NCBI GenBank assembly: GCA_964610175.1
Contig: CAZSVE010000088.1
Span: 1 to 12,527, forward strand
Length of the DNA: 12,527 bases
Source of the DNA: CAZSVE01 sp964610175
GTDB taxonomy: Bacteria > Pseudomonadota > Gammaproteobacteria > HK1
Direction of reading: 5' to 3'
A program made the translations under genes and the position numbers. Below, piece after piece: positions 5,125-12,446 of the stretch. The notes beneath the pieces are model-generated. The model made no database searches and was not told the DNA's origin. It was given only the letters and a program-made list of their open reading frames with translations. Numbering within the stretch: position 1 is the first letter of the stretch; every line of letters starts with the position of its first letter.

Positions 5125-7214
5125 CGTCCCACATTCCTTTCGAACCTGGCTTCGAAGCATGCGCCCGGCATTTCTTCGAAATCATTGCGATACAGTACCT
5201 TCCCATAGGGTTCGATAACCAGACGGGAGATATACAGCCCCAATCCCATACCCGCCCCGCCTCTTTTGGTGCTGAAGTAGGGCTCGAAGATGCGTGACTG
5301 ATCTTCTTCCGGCACACCCGGTCCGTCATCGGCGATCAGGATGCGGAAGCCGTGTTCCAGAGGCTTAAGCTGTGCACGGATTTGGCCTCCGTTTCCCACC
5401 CCCTTTTCATCCATGAGCCAGTAAATGCTGTTGTCGATTAGATTGGCCATTATCTGATCCAGGATGGCACGGGACATGTTAACCGGTAGCAGTTCATTAG
5501 TTCCCTCAATATGCTGTTGGATATGCTGTTTTTTGAGTAGTGCCTCATGTAATCGGAAATTGTCCTCGATTGCCTCATGGACGGAGAAATTCGTAGCCCG
5601 GCCTCGTTTCGCGGGTGTTTGGGGATACAGACGACCGCGAAGGTTATAGAGCTGTTCCTGCCAACTCTTTATCTTTTCGATGCTTTCCTTGAAATGGCTG
5701 CGTTCTGTTTCAGAACACCACTTTTCCATGTCACGCTCAATGAGCGCAATCTCCATGTTTGTCTTGCCAAGCGGGGCGCCGATCTCGTGAATGACAAGAT
5801 CGACCATCTGACCCAAACCAGCGGATACCAGGAGGCGGGAAAAGGTTTCCTGGATCTGTTTGATTCCGGCAAGAACCTGTCTTTCGGCATCGGCAACTAG
5901 GGCGGAGACATGATGTTTGGGGCCGAGTTCTTCGTTGACCCTTCGAGTCGTGGCGCTGATATCCAACTGCTCGAACAGTAAATCGGTACGTTCTTCCTTC
6001 TGACGTCTGGGACGAGCCCGATAGCGCTCTTCTTCCAGGAGGGACAGGACATTTTTGAACCATGTCTCCAGGGCTCGATGTTCATCGTTGATGATCATGC
6101 CTTCGCGGGTGCTTCGATCCTGGAGACTGGGATTGTCCTCGCGTGAGATTCGAATGGCCGCGATGATCTGGTTGTTTGCCAAGTTCCTTGCGGGGTTTTG
6201 CCGGCTGCGGTTATCGAGATTCAGCCAGTCATTGCCTTGTTCTCCATAGGGATGTATCCGGAAGCCATCGCGGTAAACGCTTACGCCACAGAAATTGTTC
6301 AATGTCCTTCGAATCTCGGAGATACCCATTCCGAGACTTTTTACAATAGGTTCCAATCCTTCCTTATCGCGATCCCACGCCCTGACCTCTACCTCAAAAG
6401 GCCCACATAGTGGCTGTTCATCTGTTCTCCCTACTCTTCGTGAATCGAAGCTTACTGTCACATTTCCATTCATATGGATCTCACCGCTAAAAGCACCGGA
6501 TTTGTCCAGTTTTCCCTGAAGCTTGTATTTGGGTCGCAGAACCGGTTGGGGTGGTTCGACTTCACCGGAGAACTGCGCGAATCCGGGGATCTCAAGCTTG
6601 ATTTTGAAATCCGATATCTCGCGGAAAGGTGATGCAAGGCGCGCGAGCCGTACCTGAAGTCGCTCGAAATCTTCCTCTCTCCATCTGATTTTCCGCAGTT
6701 TTTCCAGTGTTAGGGTAGTTCCATGTGGAATGCCGCTTCTCGGCAACACTTTGTAATCGATCTCGATATCGTCCAAATAGCTTTCATCGTCGAATTCTCC
6801 CCAGTTCAGCATAACGAAAACAGAGTGACCGCTTTCCTGGTGTTTGCTTTCCATAAACAGGGTTTCTGAAAGGCGAGCGGCGGCAAAGCGTCCGATGCCC
6901 TTCGCGCCCAGCCAGGGGCGACCGCCCGGTGATCGTTGACCGCTTTGCTTGGAAATGGTTCCCGGTTCGAACCATGCCCCAAGGACCGTATCCAGATCCA
7001 TGCCGATACCATCATCCCGGACAACAATACGTTCCGGCTGCGTGGAATCCCTGCCCTCGAAACGCATTTCGACCTCGGTGGCGTCGGCATCGTAGGCATT
7101 TTTGACGAGTTCCACGATGGCGACGGGCTCATCGCTGATCAGTTCATTACCGATTAGGTTGATAATGCGCGCCCTGGGGCGCATTTTGGCCGAACCATTT
7201 TGTATTGGCGTCAT
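5121..7214 (-). CDS. Double-GHKL protein: MORC/Hsp90-like ATPase fused to a histidine-kinase core
   Basis: The product has 697 residues. An N-terminal Bergerat ATP site comprises ELVKNAYDADA (35-45, Asn39), VRDDGIGMD (65-73) and LGAKGIGRFAA (102-112), as in MORC, MutL and Hsp90-like ATPases. A middle beta-rich transducer-like segment (about 150-400) ends in a charged helical stretch. A histidine-kinase core follows: H-box LVIHEIGAPLG with His476, N-box IMANLIDNS (588-596), G1 IADDGPGVP (627-635), F-box RIFEPYFSTK (641-650) and G2 GGAGMGLGLYI (652-662). The protein therefore carries two separate ATP-binding GHKL folds and a phospho-acceptor His. There are no membrane segments, so the kinase is cytosolic. 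It starts 24 bases after the methyltransferase stop and overlaps the receiver gene by ATGA. Prokaryotic MORC-like ATPases are known in restriction-modification operons; a sensing or nuclease-control role here is inference. Confidence 0.85.
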   Translation of the reverse strand: MTPIQNGSAKMRPRARIINLIGNELISDEPVAIVELVKNAYDADATEVEMRFEGRDSTQPERIVVRDDGIGMDLDTVLGAWFEPGTISKQSGQRSPGGRPWLGAKGIGRFAAARLSETLFMESKHQESGHSVFVMLNWGEFDDESYLDDIEIDYKVLPRSGIPHGTTLTLEKLRKIRWREEDFERLQVRLARLASPFREISDFKIKLEIPGFAQFSGEVEPPQPVLRPKYKLQGKLDKSGAFSGEIHMNGNVTVSFDSRRVGRTDEQPLCGPFEVEVRAWDRDKEGLEPIVKSLGMGISEIRRTLNNFCGVSVYRDGFRIHPYGEQGNDWLNLDNRSRQNPARNLANNQIIAAIRISREDNPSLQDRSTREGMIINDEHRALETWFKNVLSLLEEERYRARPRRQKEERTDLLFEQLDISATTRRVNEELGPKHHVSALVADAERQVLAGIKQIQETFSRLLVSAGLGQMVDLVIHEIGAPLGKTNMEIALIERDMEKWCSETERSHFKESIEKIKSWQEQLYNLRGRLYPQTPAKRGRATNFSVHEAIEDNFRLHEALLKKQHIQQHIEGTNELLPVNMSRAILDQIMANLIDNSIYWLMDEKGVGNGGQIRAQLKPLEHGFRILIADDGPGVPEEDQSRIFEPYFSTKRGGAGMGLGLYISRLVIEPYGKVLYRNDFEEMPGACFEARFERNVGR

Positions 7215-7238
7215 CGTCTTATGGGTGCCCTGTTTGGA

Positions 7239-8189
7239 TTACGAGACCAGTTGGCTGACCACCGACTGCATTACCTTCGGACATACGGCATTTCCGATCC
7301 TCCTAATCCGGTCACGGCGAGTCCCATGTTGGATGCGAAAGCTCTCGGGCCAGCTCATTGCCAGTTTGAGTTCTTCAGGCTGGAGCATGCGCATTCGGTG
7401 GCCCTGGGAAGATGTTCTCACCAGCGCAAAACGATCCAGGGTGGTAATGGTGCGCAGGGGTTTATCGATTCCCTGCCAGCCACCGGCTTTGTCGGAGCCA
7501 TAGTAGACGATAAGAAAATCCTGCTTATCTCCCAATGCATTAATCGCTCTGTCCGCGCGTTCGATGGTAGCTTTGGCCCTCCGCGTAGTTCGCAAGGGCG
7601 AATATTGGTATGCATCGTCCCTCCTGAGGAAGGAACTGACGGGGATATGTTGTTTTCCATTCGGCTTGATTTCGTGAGGGCTTTTTCCCCGGTTGAAAAG
7701 CAGGAAAAGGCGACGTCTGCTTTGGGCAACACCAAAATCCGCGGCATTGAGTCTTTCCTCCCGAAAGTAATATCCGAGTTCGAGTAATGACCGAATGAAT
7801 TCCTGGTGGCGCGGCCATCGGATCATGCCGATGACATTCTCGATGATAATCCACTGTGGATCGAATACCTTTGCAAATCGAGTTACCTGAAAGGCCGTTT
7901 CACGGCTCCTTTCGCAACGAGGCAGATTACCCTTGGCGGGGCTGTGATTGGTGCATTCGGGAGATGCAAGCAGCAGATCGACCGGTCCCAGTTTTCGATA
8001 TAGTTGCGCCACATCATGATCTTCAAGGCGCCCGGGAATAAATTTGGTTTTCCCCAGATTGTCTTTGTAGACATTTCCCGCCGTATCCCACAGATCGAAA
8101 CCCGCGACAATCTCCGCGCCAGCCGAGTACGCACCCCAACTACTGCCACCCGCGCCACAGAAGAGGTCGATTAGTTTTGGGTTGTGCAT
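7239..8189 (-). CDS. dcm: DNA (cytosine-5) methyltransferase
   Basis: The 316-residue enzyme transfers methyl from SAM to C5 of cytosine. Visible motifs are I, LIDLFCGAGGSSWG (6-19, SAM site); IV, ASPECTNHS (75-83) with catalytic Cys79; VI, IIENVIGM (115-122); VIII, QSRRRLFLL (156-164); and IX-X, RRIGNAVCP (296-304). Motif IV reads S-P-E-C-T-N-H-S rather than the common PPCQxFS, placing it in a divergent branch. The target-recognition segment lies roughly at 190-290; its sequence specificity cannot be read from sequence. ATG 8189 puts motif I at the usual distance. First gene of a four-gene operon. Vsr at the far end fits m5C chemistry. The symbol dcm denotes family only, not CCWGG specificity. 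Confidence 0.93.
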   Translation of the reverse strand: MHNPKLIDLFCGAGGSSWGAYSAGAEIVAGFDLWDTAGNVYKDNLGKTKFIPGRLEDHDVAQLYRKLGPVDLLLASPECTNHSPAKGNLPRCERSRETAFQVTRFAKVFDPQWIIIENVIGMIRWPRHQEFIRSLLELGYYFREERLNAADFGVAQSRRRLFLLFNRGKSPHEIKPNGKQHIPVSSFLRRDDAYQYSPLRTTRRAKATIERADRAINALGDKQDFLIVYYGSDKAGGWQGIDKPLRTITTLDRFALVRTSSQGHRMRMLQPEELKLAMSWPESFRIQHGTRRDRIRRIGNAVCPKVMQSVVSQLVS

Positions 8190-8369
8190 GGTTGCATCCG
8201 GGCTTTGGAATCAACTGTCAATTGCTACAGAGGATAAACCGCTAAAATCATTTGGGGACATGTCGGTACTCATTTGCGAGGCTGAGCAGGAAATAAACAA
8301 ATTAACCCGGGCCATAAGTTCAAGGCGAAGGTTCGGCGACAGGCACAAGAGCAGCTCGGGCAGCCTCGG
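8190..8369. promoter_or_regulatory. Gap upstream of the methyltransferase operon, likely promoter region
   Basis: These 180 bases separate the higher-GC DUF2293 gene from the lower-GC cassette and must hold the operon promoter. A TTGACA on the minus strand (8216-8221) is too close to the ATG for a normal promoter, and no matching -10 is seen. A 20-codon minus-strand frame from 8273 is in frame with the methyltransferase but is stopped by one TGA. This may be chance or an N-terminal remnant. Confidence 0.3.
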
Positions 8370-9077
8370 TCAGCTTTCGGAGATCGAATCTTGGCGAGCG
8401 GGTCGACTCCACTCTCGAAGCCTCCGGTGGACGTCCGACTCGACTTCGTGTTGCGCCTCGTGCCGCTCATGGCCTTCCGCGAGCAGTCTGTCATATCGGG
8501 TGTGTGCGTGCCGAACGTGGGCCGTGACGGCAAGCCGAACGGCATCCTCATCCAACTGCTTCGCGGTGGCACTTCGACCAACCCGTCCACTGTATTTGAG
8601 GCAGGCGTGCTCCGCGATGCCCACGGCGGTGTTCGGAGGGCATGACGGATAGACCTCGCGGACTCGGGCAGCGAAGCTCTTGACGTACTTCCGATCCAGC
8701 AATACGCGTCGTATCGCCTCCCGCTCCCTGCGCCTTGTCCTTGCGTCTTCGTCGGCAAGGCACTCCTGCTCGGCCTTGTCCAACGCCTCTGTGGTAACCA
8801 GGAGACCTTGGCGCTCGTAACGCTTGCGGGCGCGGCTCCATTTGAGTACTACCGCAACCAGGGGCGAGTATTTGCGGGAGCGCCGGGTGAGCGCGGCATC
8901 ACCGGCCATAAGGAATTCGAGGTGGTCGAGTTCGGCACAGGATAGACACTGCGAGCGACCATTTCCGACCAGGGTTATCCAGGCTTTTCTGCCCAGATCC
9001 TGGCCGCATTCGTCGCATTTCGCCTCTTTGGTCGAGATGAAGACCTTGATGTCCATTTGTTTCGGTTCGGCGTTCAC
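8370..9077 (-). CDS. DUF2293 domain protein with N-terminal zinc-ribbon-like cysteines
   Basis: The 235-residue product has two CxxC pairs, CDEC (21-24) and CLSC (44-47), likely a structural zinc site. A basic helical region follows, with SRARKRYERQG (81-91) and a run ARTRRREREAIRR (112-124). The DUF2293 part (about 125-215) includes YVKSFAARVREVYPSCPP, IAEHACLKYSGRVGRSA and AVTAHVRHAHTRYD. The family is found in many bacteria and its function is unknown to me. The basic character could suit nucleic-acid binding, but that is inference. GTG at 9077 has a GAGG about 9 bases upstream. ATG at 9056 (M8) is an equally reasonable start. It is GC-rich like the stress-protein gene and separated by 180 bases from the methyltransferase operon, so it is probably chromosomal background. 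Confidence 0.8.
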   Translation of the reverse strand: MNAEPKQMDIKVFISTKEAKCDECGQDLGRKAWITLVGNGRSQCLSCAELDHLEFLMAGDAALTRRSRKYSPLVAVVLKWSRARKRYERQGLLVTTEALDKAEQECLADEDARTRRREREAIRRVLLDRKYVKSFAARVREVYPSCPPNTAVGIAEHACLKYSGRVGRSATAKQLDEDAVRLAVTAHVRHAHTRYDRLLAEGHERHEAQHEVESDVHRRLREWSRPARQDSISES

Positions 9078-9123
9078 GAGATGGAGCCTCGTTTTCGTTG
9101 ATGAGGTTGTTTATTTTCGGCTT

Positions 9124-9195
9124 GGCTTCATGAGTGAATCAAGTTTTACAAAATACCGATTTTGCTTTGATTGATGGCCTGTCATGTCGGTTCGA
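9124..9195. repeat. Diverged ~75-bp repeat, copy B (pairs with 1433-1509)
   Basis: This is the second copy of the element at 1433-1509, in the same orientation. It shares GGCTTCA, TTTTACAAAA, TTGCTTT and terminal TCGGTTCGA, with about 70-75 percent identity by eye over the aligned core. It overlaps the last four codons and stop of the stress-protein gene. Confidence 0.5.
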
Positions 9196-11437
9196 GGCAA
9201 GGCTTCGCCAGGGATTGTGTAACCCGTCCAAGGCCCTCCTGGCGCGCACGGGTCTCGATGTCCCGGATGAGTATGCCACGGACGATTGCCTTGATGTGCG
9301 TGCCGCGAATCGGCGCGAGTGTTTGCATCATGTGGGTGCGTGCCTTCTCATCCCACGGTAGTGTCTCGGTTGCGTTACTGCCAGCGGCCTTCAGGGTGTC
9401 GAGCACGGATTGCACGAGATCCGAATCGATTTCGTGGAGCCCCTTCCCCTGGGCGATGATGGAGATCGCCCGACGCGTCGCGTCCCGACCGAAACCTTCC
9501 GGGATTGCCTGTAAGCGGGCATGGGCGTCGGCTGTCCAGGGGGGGGTATGGTTTGCCGTTTCCTCGGTTTCGGGGGGGCTGGTCTCGGGATTGGTCTCGG
9601 GGCCGACCTCGGGGCCGACCTCGGGAAATGGGCCGTCTTCGTTGCGGTGATGGTCTATGGAGTCGTTCATTACCTCACGGCTTTCGGCAAGGACCTGTTC
9701 GACCACGGGGAGATCGACCTCGGCGAGGTTTCGCTCGTGGGTATGGTGTTCGATGCGTCTTCGTGAGGCATCCCGCATGGCGCCCTCGGGAACCCGCATC
9801 AGGCGGGCGAGTGCGGCGGCTTGCCAGTGAGGTTTCATGTCGGTTTTTCGATCATGGGGGGCTTCCGCGCTCTGGCGGGGGCCGAAGAATGCCAGCAGGT
9901 GCTGCTGTTGGACACGGGGGTCCTTTTCTTTTCGGGCCTTTTCTTCCGCGAGTCGGGTCAACTTGGCGCGGAGGGAGGGCTTTCCGATGGTTTGCAGTAA
10001 CCGAGCGGCTTCATCGGACCAGGGGAGTGTGAATTGGGCATGGCAGGGGTCCGAAGGGTCCACGGGAGTTTCCTGGTGATTTTGCTCGATGCATCGGGGA
10101 TGAGAGGGTGATCCGACGGTTTCGGGTGGAGGTTCGTGCCGGTGCCTGGGGTGGGTTTGCATTGGTTCGGCATCCGAATCGTCCTGTCGTGTACCGGTAT
10201 CCCCGGGCGCACGACGATGGCCCGACATCATGGTGGCGGTGGCTTCTTCCACCAGGCGCTCGGTAATTACCGTATGCCCCCGTTCATGCCCATAGCGCAG
10301 TATGGCCCGACGCGCCATGTCGCGAACGAAACCGGGTACGCGCTCCATGCGGGCCTCGGCTTCGGGCGTCCAGGTGGTCGTGATTTCGGTTACGCGATCG
10401 ATCTCCGGTTGGAATTGGCGCCGACTGAACAAGACGGCGCAGTTTGCGTCATGGAGGAGGTTTTCAGCGGTGCCACCGATGTCGAGTTCCGCGTCGGCGT
10501 GGATGCCGATCCTACCGATGATGAGCAGAGAGGCATTTACTTCCTCGATGTGTTTTTGGATGGCATGGGAGGGTTTTCCGGCGAGCAGCCGGGTTTCGAT
10601 AGCCAGACCATGGGTTTGCGCAATGGACTTGGCAACACTCAAGTGGCCGTCGTAGATTCTGGCAAGCCCCCCGTCGATGAGTTCTTCGTGCAGCCGTTCC
10701 TGCTCTTCGAGGCGAAATACCTTGCCGGCTTCTTCGGAGAGCACGCCGGCGATTCGGTTGAAGGCGACGGTGTGAAAGTACGGGTCGAAGGCGGCAATGG
10801 CCTGAACCGGTACTTGCCAGTGCCTGGCCAGAGCCAGGGCCGTCAGGAGGCCACCCCAGGCGAATGATGAGCCATCGACACCGACGACGATGGGACCCTC
10901 GGCAAGCGTGCGGTTCGGATCCTTTATGACCAGGATATCGATGGGGGCGCGGCGAACCGTACGCAGGCACACCGTACCGGGCCGGGCAGGCCGATTGGGC
11001 GCCGCGGCGCCGAGTCCGAGCGCGCCCATCATCATGAGGTCATAGTCGCCCCGGTCGGCTTCATCGATTAGCGCACGGTAGTTTTTTCCCTCCAGCGAGC
11101 GCCTGGCGTATGAGACGCCGCTTTGTTCACAGGCCCGCGCCACCTGATCGAGATAGGAGTCGGTGATCACACCGAGACCGCGGGTGATGAGGTCGTCATG
11201 CACATCGCGCTGATGTTCGAGTTCCTGTTCGTTGCGGTAGTGTTCCGGCAGGCCGCCTTCCATTTGCCGAAACCGGAGGTCATGGAGCTTTGCCGCATAT
11301 ACGTGTACGCCAGTGACTCTGGCGCCCCACGGATCGGCCAGGGCTACGGCATCGCGTGTTGCGCGGTTTGCGTGATCGGAGGAATCGGTGGCAAGGAGGA
11401 TGGAGTGGTAGGCGGGGAGTGGTGGGGCGGTTTGCAT
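9182..11437 (-). CDS. Tandem universal-stress protein fused to several PCP_red-like modules
   Basis: The 751-residue protein begins with two UspA domains. The first (about 10-172) starts YHSILLATDSSDHAN and has DLMMMGALGLG. The second (181-339) starts GPIVVGVDGSS and ends LLIIGRIG...GGTAENLLHDANCAVL, with a G-x2-G-x9-G-S/T-like nucleotide loop. A PCP_red-like module follows: TWTPEAEARMERVPGFVRDM...HTVIT (355-404), the same fold signature as at the C-terminus of the radical SAM enzyme. Three further divergent copies begin PWSDEAARLL (472), HWQAAALARLMRVPEG (537) and PWTADAHARLQAIPEG (633); a fifth, PWDEKARTHM (694), is degenerate. Linkers are polar and low-complexity. Usp proteins bind ATP or AMP and respond to stress; PCP_red modules occur with tetrapyrrole enzymes. 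A scaffold or cofactor-linked stress role is inference. Divergent from the toxin-antitoxin operon. Confidence 0.85.
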   Translation of the reverse strand: MQTAPPLPAYHSILLATDSSDHANRATRDAVALADPWGARVTGVHVYAAKLHDLRFRQMEGGLPEHYRNEQELEHQRDVHDDLITRGLGVITDSYLDQVARACEQSGVSYARRSLEGKNYRALIDEADRGDYDLMMMGALGLGAAAPNRPARPGTVCLRTVRRAPIDILVIKDPNRTLAEGPIVVGVDGSSFAWGGLLTALALARHWQVPVQAIAAFDPYFHTVAFNRIAGVLSEEAGKVFRLEEQERLHEELIDGGLARIYDGHLSVAKSIAQTHGLAIETRLLAGKPSHAIQKHIEEVNASLLIIGRIGIHADAELDIGGTAENLLHDANCAVLFSRRQFQPEIDRVTEITTTWTPEAEARMERVPGFVRDMARRAILRYGHERGHTVITERLVEEATATMMSGHRRAPGDTGTRQDDSDAEPMQTHPRHRHEPPPETVGSPSHPRCIEQNHQETPVDPSDPCHAQFTLPWSDEAARLLQTIGKPSLRAKLTRLAEEKARKEKDPRVQQQHLLAFFGPRQSAEAPHDRKTDMKPHWQAAALARLMRVPEGAMRDASRRRIEHHTHERNLAEVDLPVVEQVLAESREVMNDSIDHHRNEDGPFPEVGPEVGPETNPETSPPETEETANHTPPWTADAHARLQAIPEGFGRDATRRAISIIAQGKGLHEIDSDLVQSVLDTLKAAGSNATETLPWDEKARTHMMQTLAPIRGTHIKAIVRGILIRDIETRARQEGLGRVTQSLAKPCLEPT
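9581..9628. repeat. Four 12-bp tandem units inside the stress-protein gene
   Basis: Units at 9581, 9593, 9605 and 9617 follow GRYCTCGGGNNN and encode the proline/glutamate linker EVGPEVGPETNPETS between PCP_red-like modules 3 and 4. The 12-base period keeps frame, so copy number could vary without harm. Confidence 0.75.
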
Positions 11438-11456
11438 GGTTTTGTCCGACGCTGAT

Positions 11457-11485
11457 TTGTCTTATGGTACGGACTCTCCTATTGT
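11457..11485 (+). promoter_or_regulatory. Predicted sigma-70-type promoter of the toxin-antitoxin operon
   Basis: TTGTCT (11457-11462) and TATTGT (11480-11485) are separated by exactly 17 bases, 42 bases before the antitoxin ATG. The -10 overlaps the left arm of the palindrome at 11482-11508, the geometry expected for autorepression. Confidence 0.45.
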
Positions 11486-11508
11486 TGTACATGAATTTTG
11501 TACAACAA
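11482..11508. promoter_or_regulatory. Palindromic operator before the antitoxin gene
   Basis: A perfect 10-bp inverted repeat, TTGTTGTACA (11482-11491) and TGTACAACAA (11499-11508), has a 7-base AT-rich spacer. It overlaps the predicted -10 and start site. Antitoxins of this type usually repress their own operon by binding such a site. It also lies in the 89-base gap shared with the divergent stress-protein gene. Confidence 0.7.
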
Positions 11509-11526
11509 CGAACCGGGTATACCGAG

Positions 11527-11742
11527 ATGATGAATGTCAGTATCAGCGAACTTAGAGGCAACCTGTTGAAATATCTGAAGAGTTCTCAACAAGGTGAATA
11601 CATTTGCGTAACATCGAAAGGCATACCGTTAGCTACTTTAACTCCCCCTGTCAACCAAAGTGATGTCGCCAGGGCCAAGCTTGAAAAGCTGGCCGAGAGT
11701 GCCGTTGTGCATGACGTAGTGTCTCCGACCGGGGAAGGCTGA
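11527..11742 (+). CDS. Phd/YefM-family antitoxin
   Basis: The 71-residue protein starts MMNVSISELRGNLLKYLKSS and continues GEYICVTSKGIPLATLTPP, the typical Phd/YefM N-terminal DNA-binding fold (N-V-S-x-x-E-L-R..., then G-x-P-x-A-x-L). The C-terminal 30 residues are a more variable, acidic/polar toxin-binding tail. Either of two adjacent ATGs (11527, 11530) could start it. In-frame codons upstream pass through the operator palindrome, so longer starts are unlikely. It is followed after 11 bases by the toxin gene and is expected to neutralise that toxin and repress the operon through the site at 11482-11508. Confidence 0.88.
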   Translation: MMNVSISELRGNLLKYLKSSQQGEYICVTSKGIPLATLTPPVNQSDVARAKLEKLAESAVVHDVVSPTGEG

Positions 11743-11753
11743 GATGCGATGAA

Positions 11754-12143
11754 ATGATATTGCTTGATACTTGCGCGGTAATTTGGGATGCCTTGGGGGC
11801 CGACAAGCTGACTCCAACAGCCAAAAAAGCCATTGAAGGGTTTGGGAGCGAGTTGATCATTTGCGATATTTCGATTTGGGAAATATCGATACTCATCGAG
11901 AGAAAACGCCTTGTGATCGATGATACCGCTTCGGGATTCATCGATCTGTTACTCCAAGCAAGAAATTTCCATGTTCAGGGAATAACCCCCGAGATCGCCG
12001 AACTATCCGTTAATTTTGGACCGGAGATCGATAACGACCCTGCCGACAGGCTGATTGCAGCTACCTCGATTCTCATGGGTGCGCCCATCGTTACCGCCGA
12101 TCGAAATCTAAGAGGCGCAACGATACTTGAAACGATCTGGTAG
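11754..12143 (+). CDS. vapC: PIN-domain ribonuclease toxin, VapC family
   Basis: The 129-residue PIN-domain protein starts MILLDTCAVIWDALG with the first active-site Asp5. Glu43 lies in ISIWEIS, and Asp95 and Asp98 in DNDPADRLIAATS. TADR (Asp116) completes the Mg-binding acidic cluster. Length and layout match VapC toxins, which cleave tRNA or other RNA and are held inactive by the adjacent antitoxin. The start at 11754 is the first in-frame ATG and matches the family N-terminus. A GGGGAAGG lies 15 bases upstream, somewhat far, so translation may be coupled to the antitoxin. All catalytic acids are present, so the toxin looks functional. Confidence 0.92.
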   Translation: MILLDTCAVIWDALGADKLTPTAKKAIEGFGSELIICDISIWEISILIERKRLVIDDTASGFIDLLLQARNFHVQGITPEIAELSVNFGPEIDNDPADRLIAATSILMGAPIVTADRNLRGATILETIW

Positions 12144-12169
12144 GTAGGATTGCTCGATTGATGGTGCTT

Positions 12170-12219
12170 GTGACTCGGGGTAGTCGTTGTTTCAATCCGA
12201 ATATGCATATCCGAGTCAC
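12170..12219. repeat. Inverted repeat after vapC
   Basis: GTGACTCGG (12170-12178) and CCGAGTCAC (12211-12219) are perfect 9-bp arms around a 32-base loop that itself holds the palindrome ATATGCATAT (12201-12210). It lies 27 bases past the toxin stop and could be a 3' hairpin of the operon mRNA. There is no T-tract. Confidence 0.45.
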
Positions 12220-12232
12220 GCCGAATCCGCCT

Positions 12233-12258
12233 GTTTCGAACCGGATATCCCTCGAAAC
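12233..12258. repeat. Short inverted repeat
   Basis: GTTTCGA (12233-12239) and TCGAAAC (12252-12258) flank 12 bases. Possible weak hairpin or protein site. Confidence 0.3.
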
Positions 12259-12320
12259 CGTGCTACTGAAATATCCGAGCTAAAAAATCCCTGTTTTTTT
12301 CCAGGACGGTTTTTTTCATG

Positions 12321-12337
12321 ACTGGCCACTGGCCAGT
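12321..12337. promoter_or_regulatory. Operator-like palindrome
   Basis: ACTGGCCA and TGGCCAGT are perfect 8-bp arms around a single central C. The symmetry and length suit a dimeric repressor. It may control a gene beyond the window's right edge. Confidence 0.4.
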
Positions 12338-12446
12338 AATATTCCACTATCATCCATGCGGTGATTAGAGAGGCATTATTCAGTTACCCGGAAGATCTTG
12401 AACAAAACGATCGAAAAATTTTTTTGAAGAGCCAAAATTTTTAATC

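Noticed and set aside
8211..8273. 20-codon minus-strand frame in frame with the methyltransferase
   Set aside because: No ribosome site and a TGA separates it from the methyltransferase; in-frame placement has a one-in-three chance probability.
10136..10867. 243-codon plus-strand open frame inside the stress-protein gene
   Set aside because: It is antisense to well-conserved UspA domains and shows no recognisable domain; shadow of GC-rich coding sequence.
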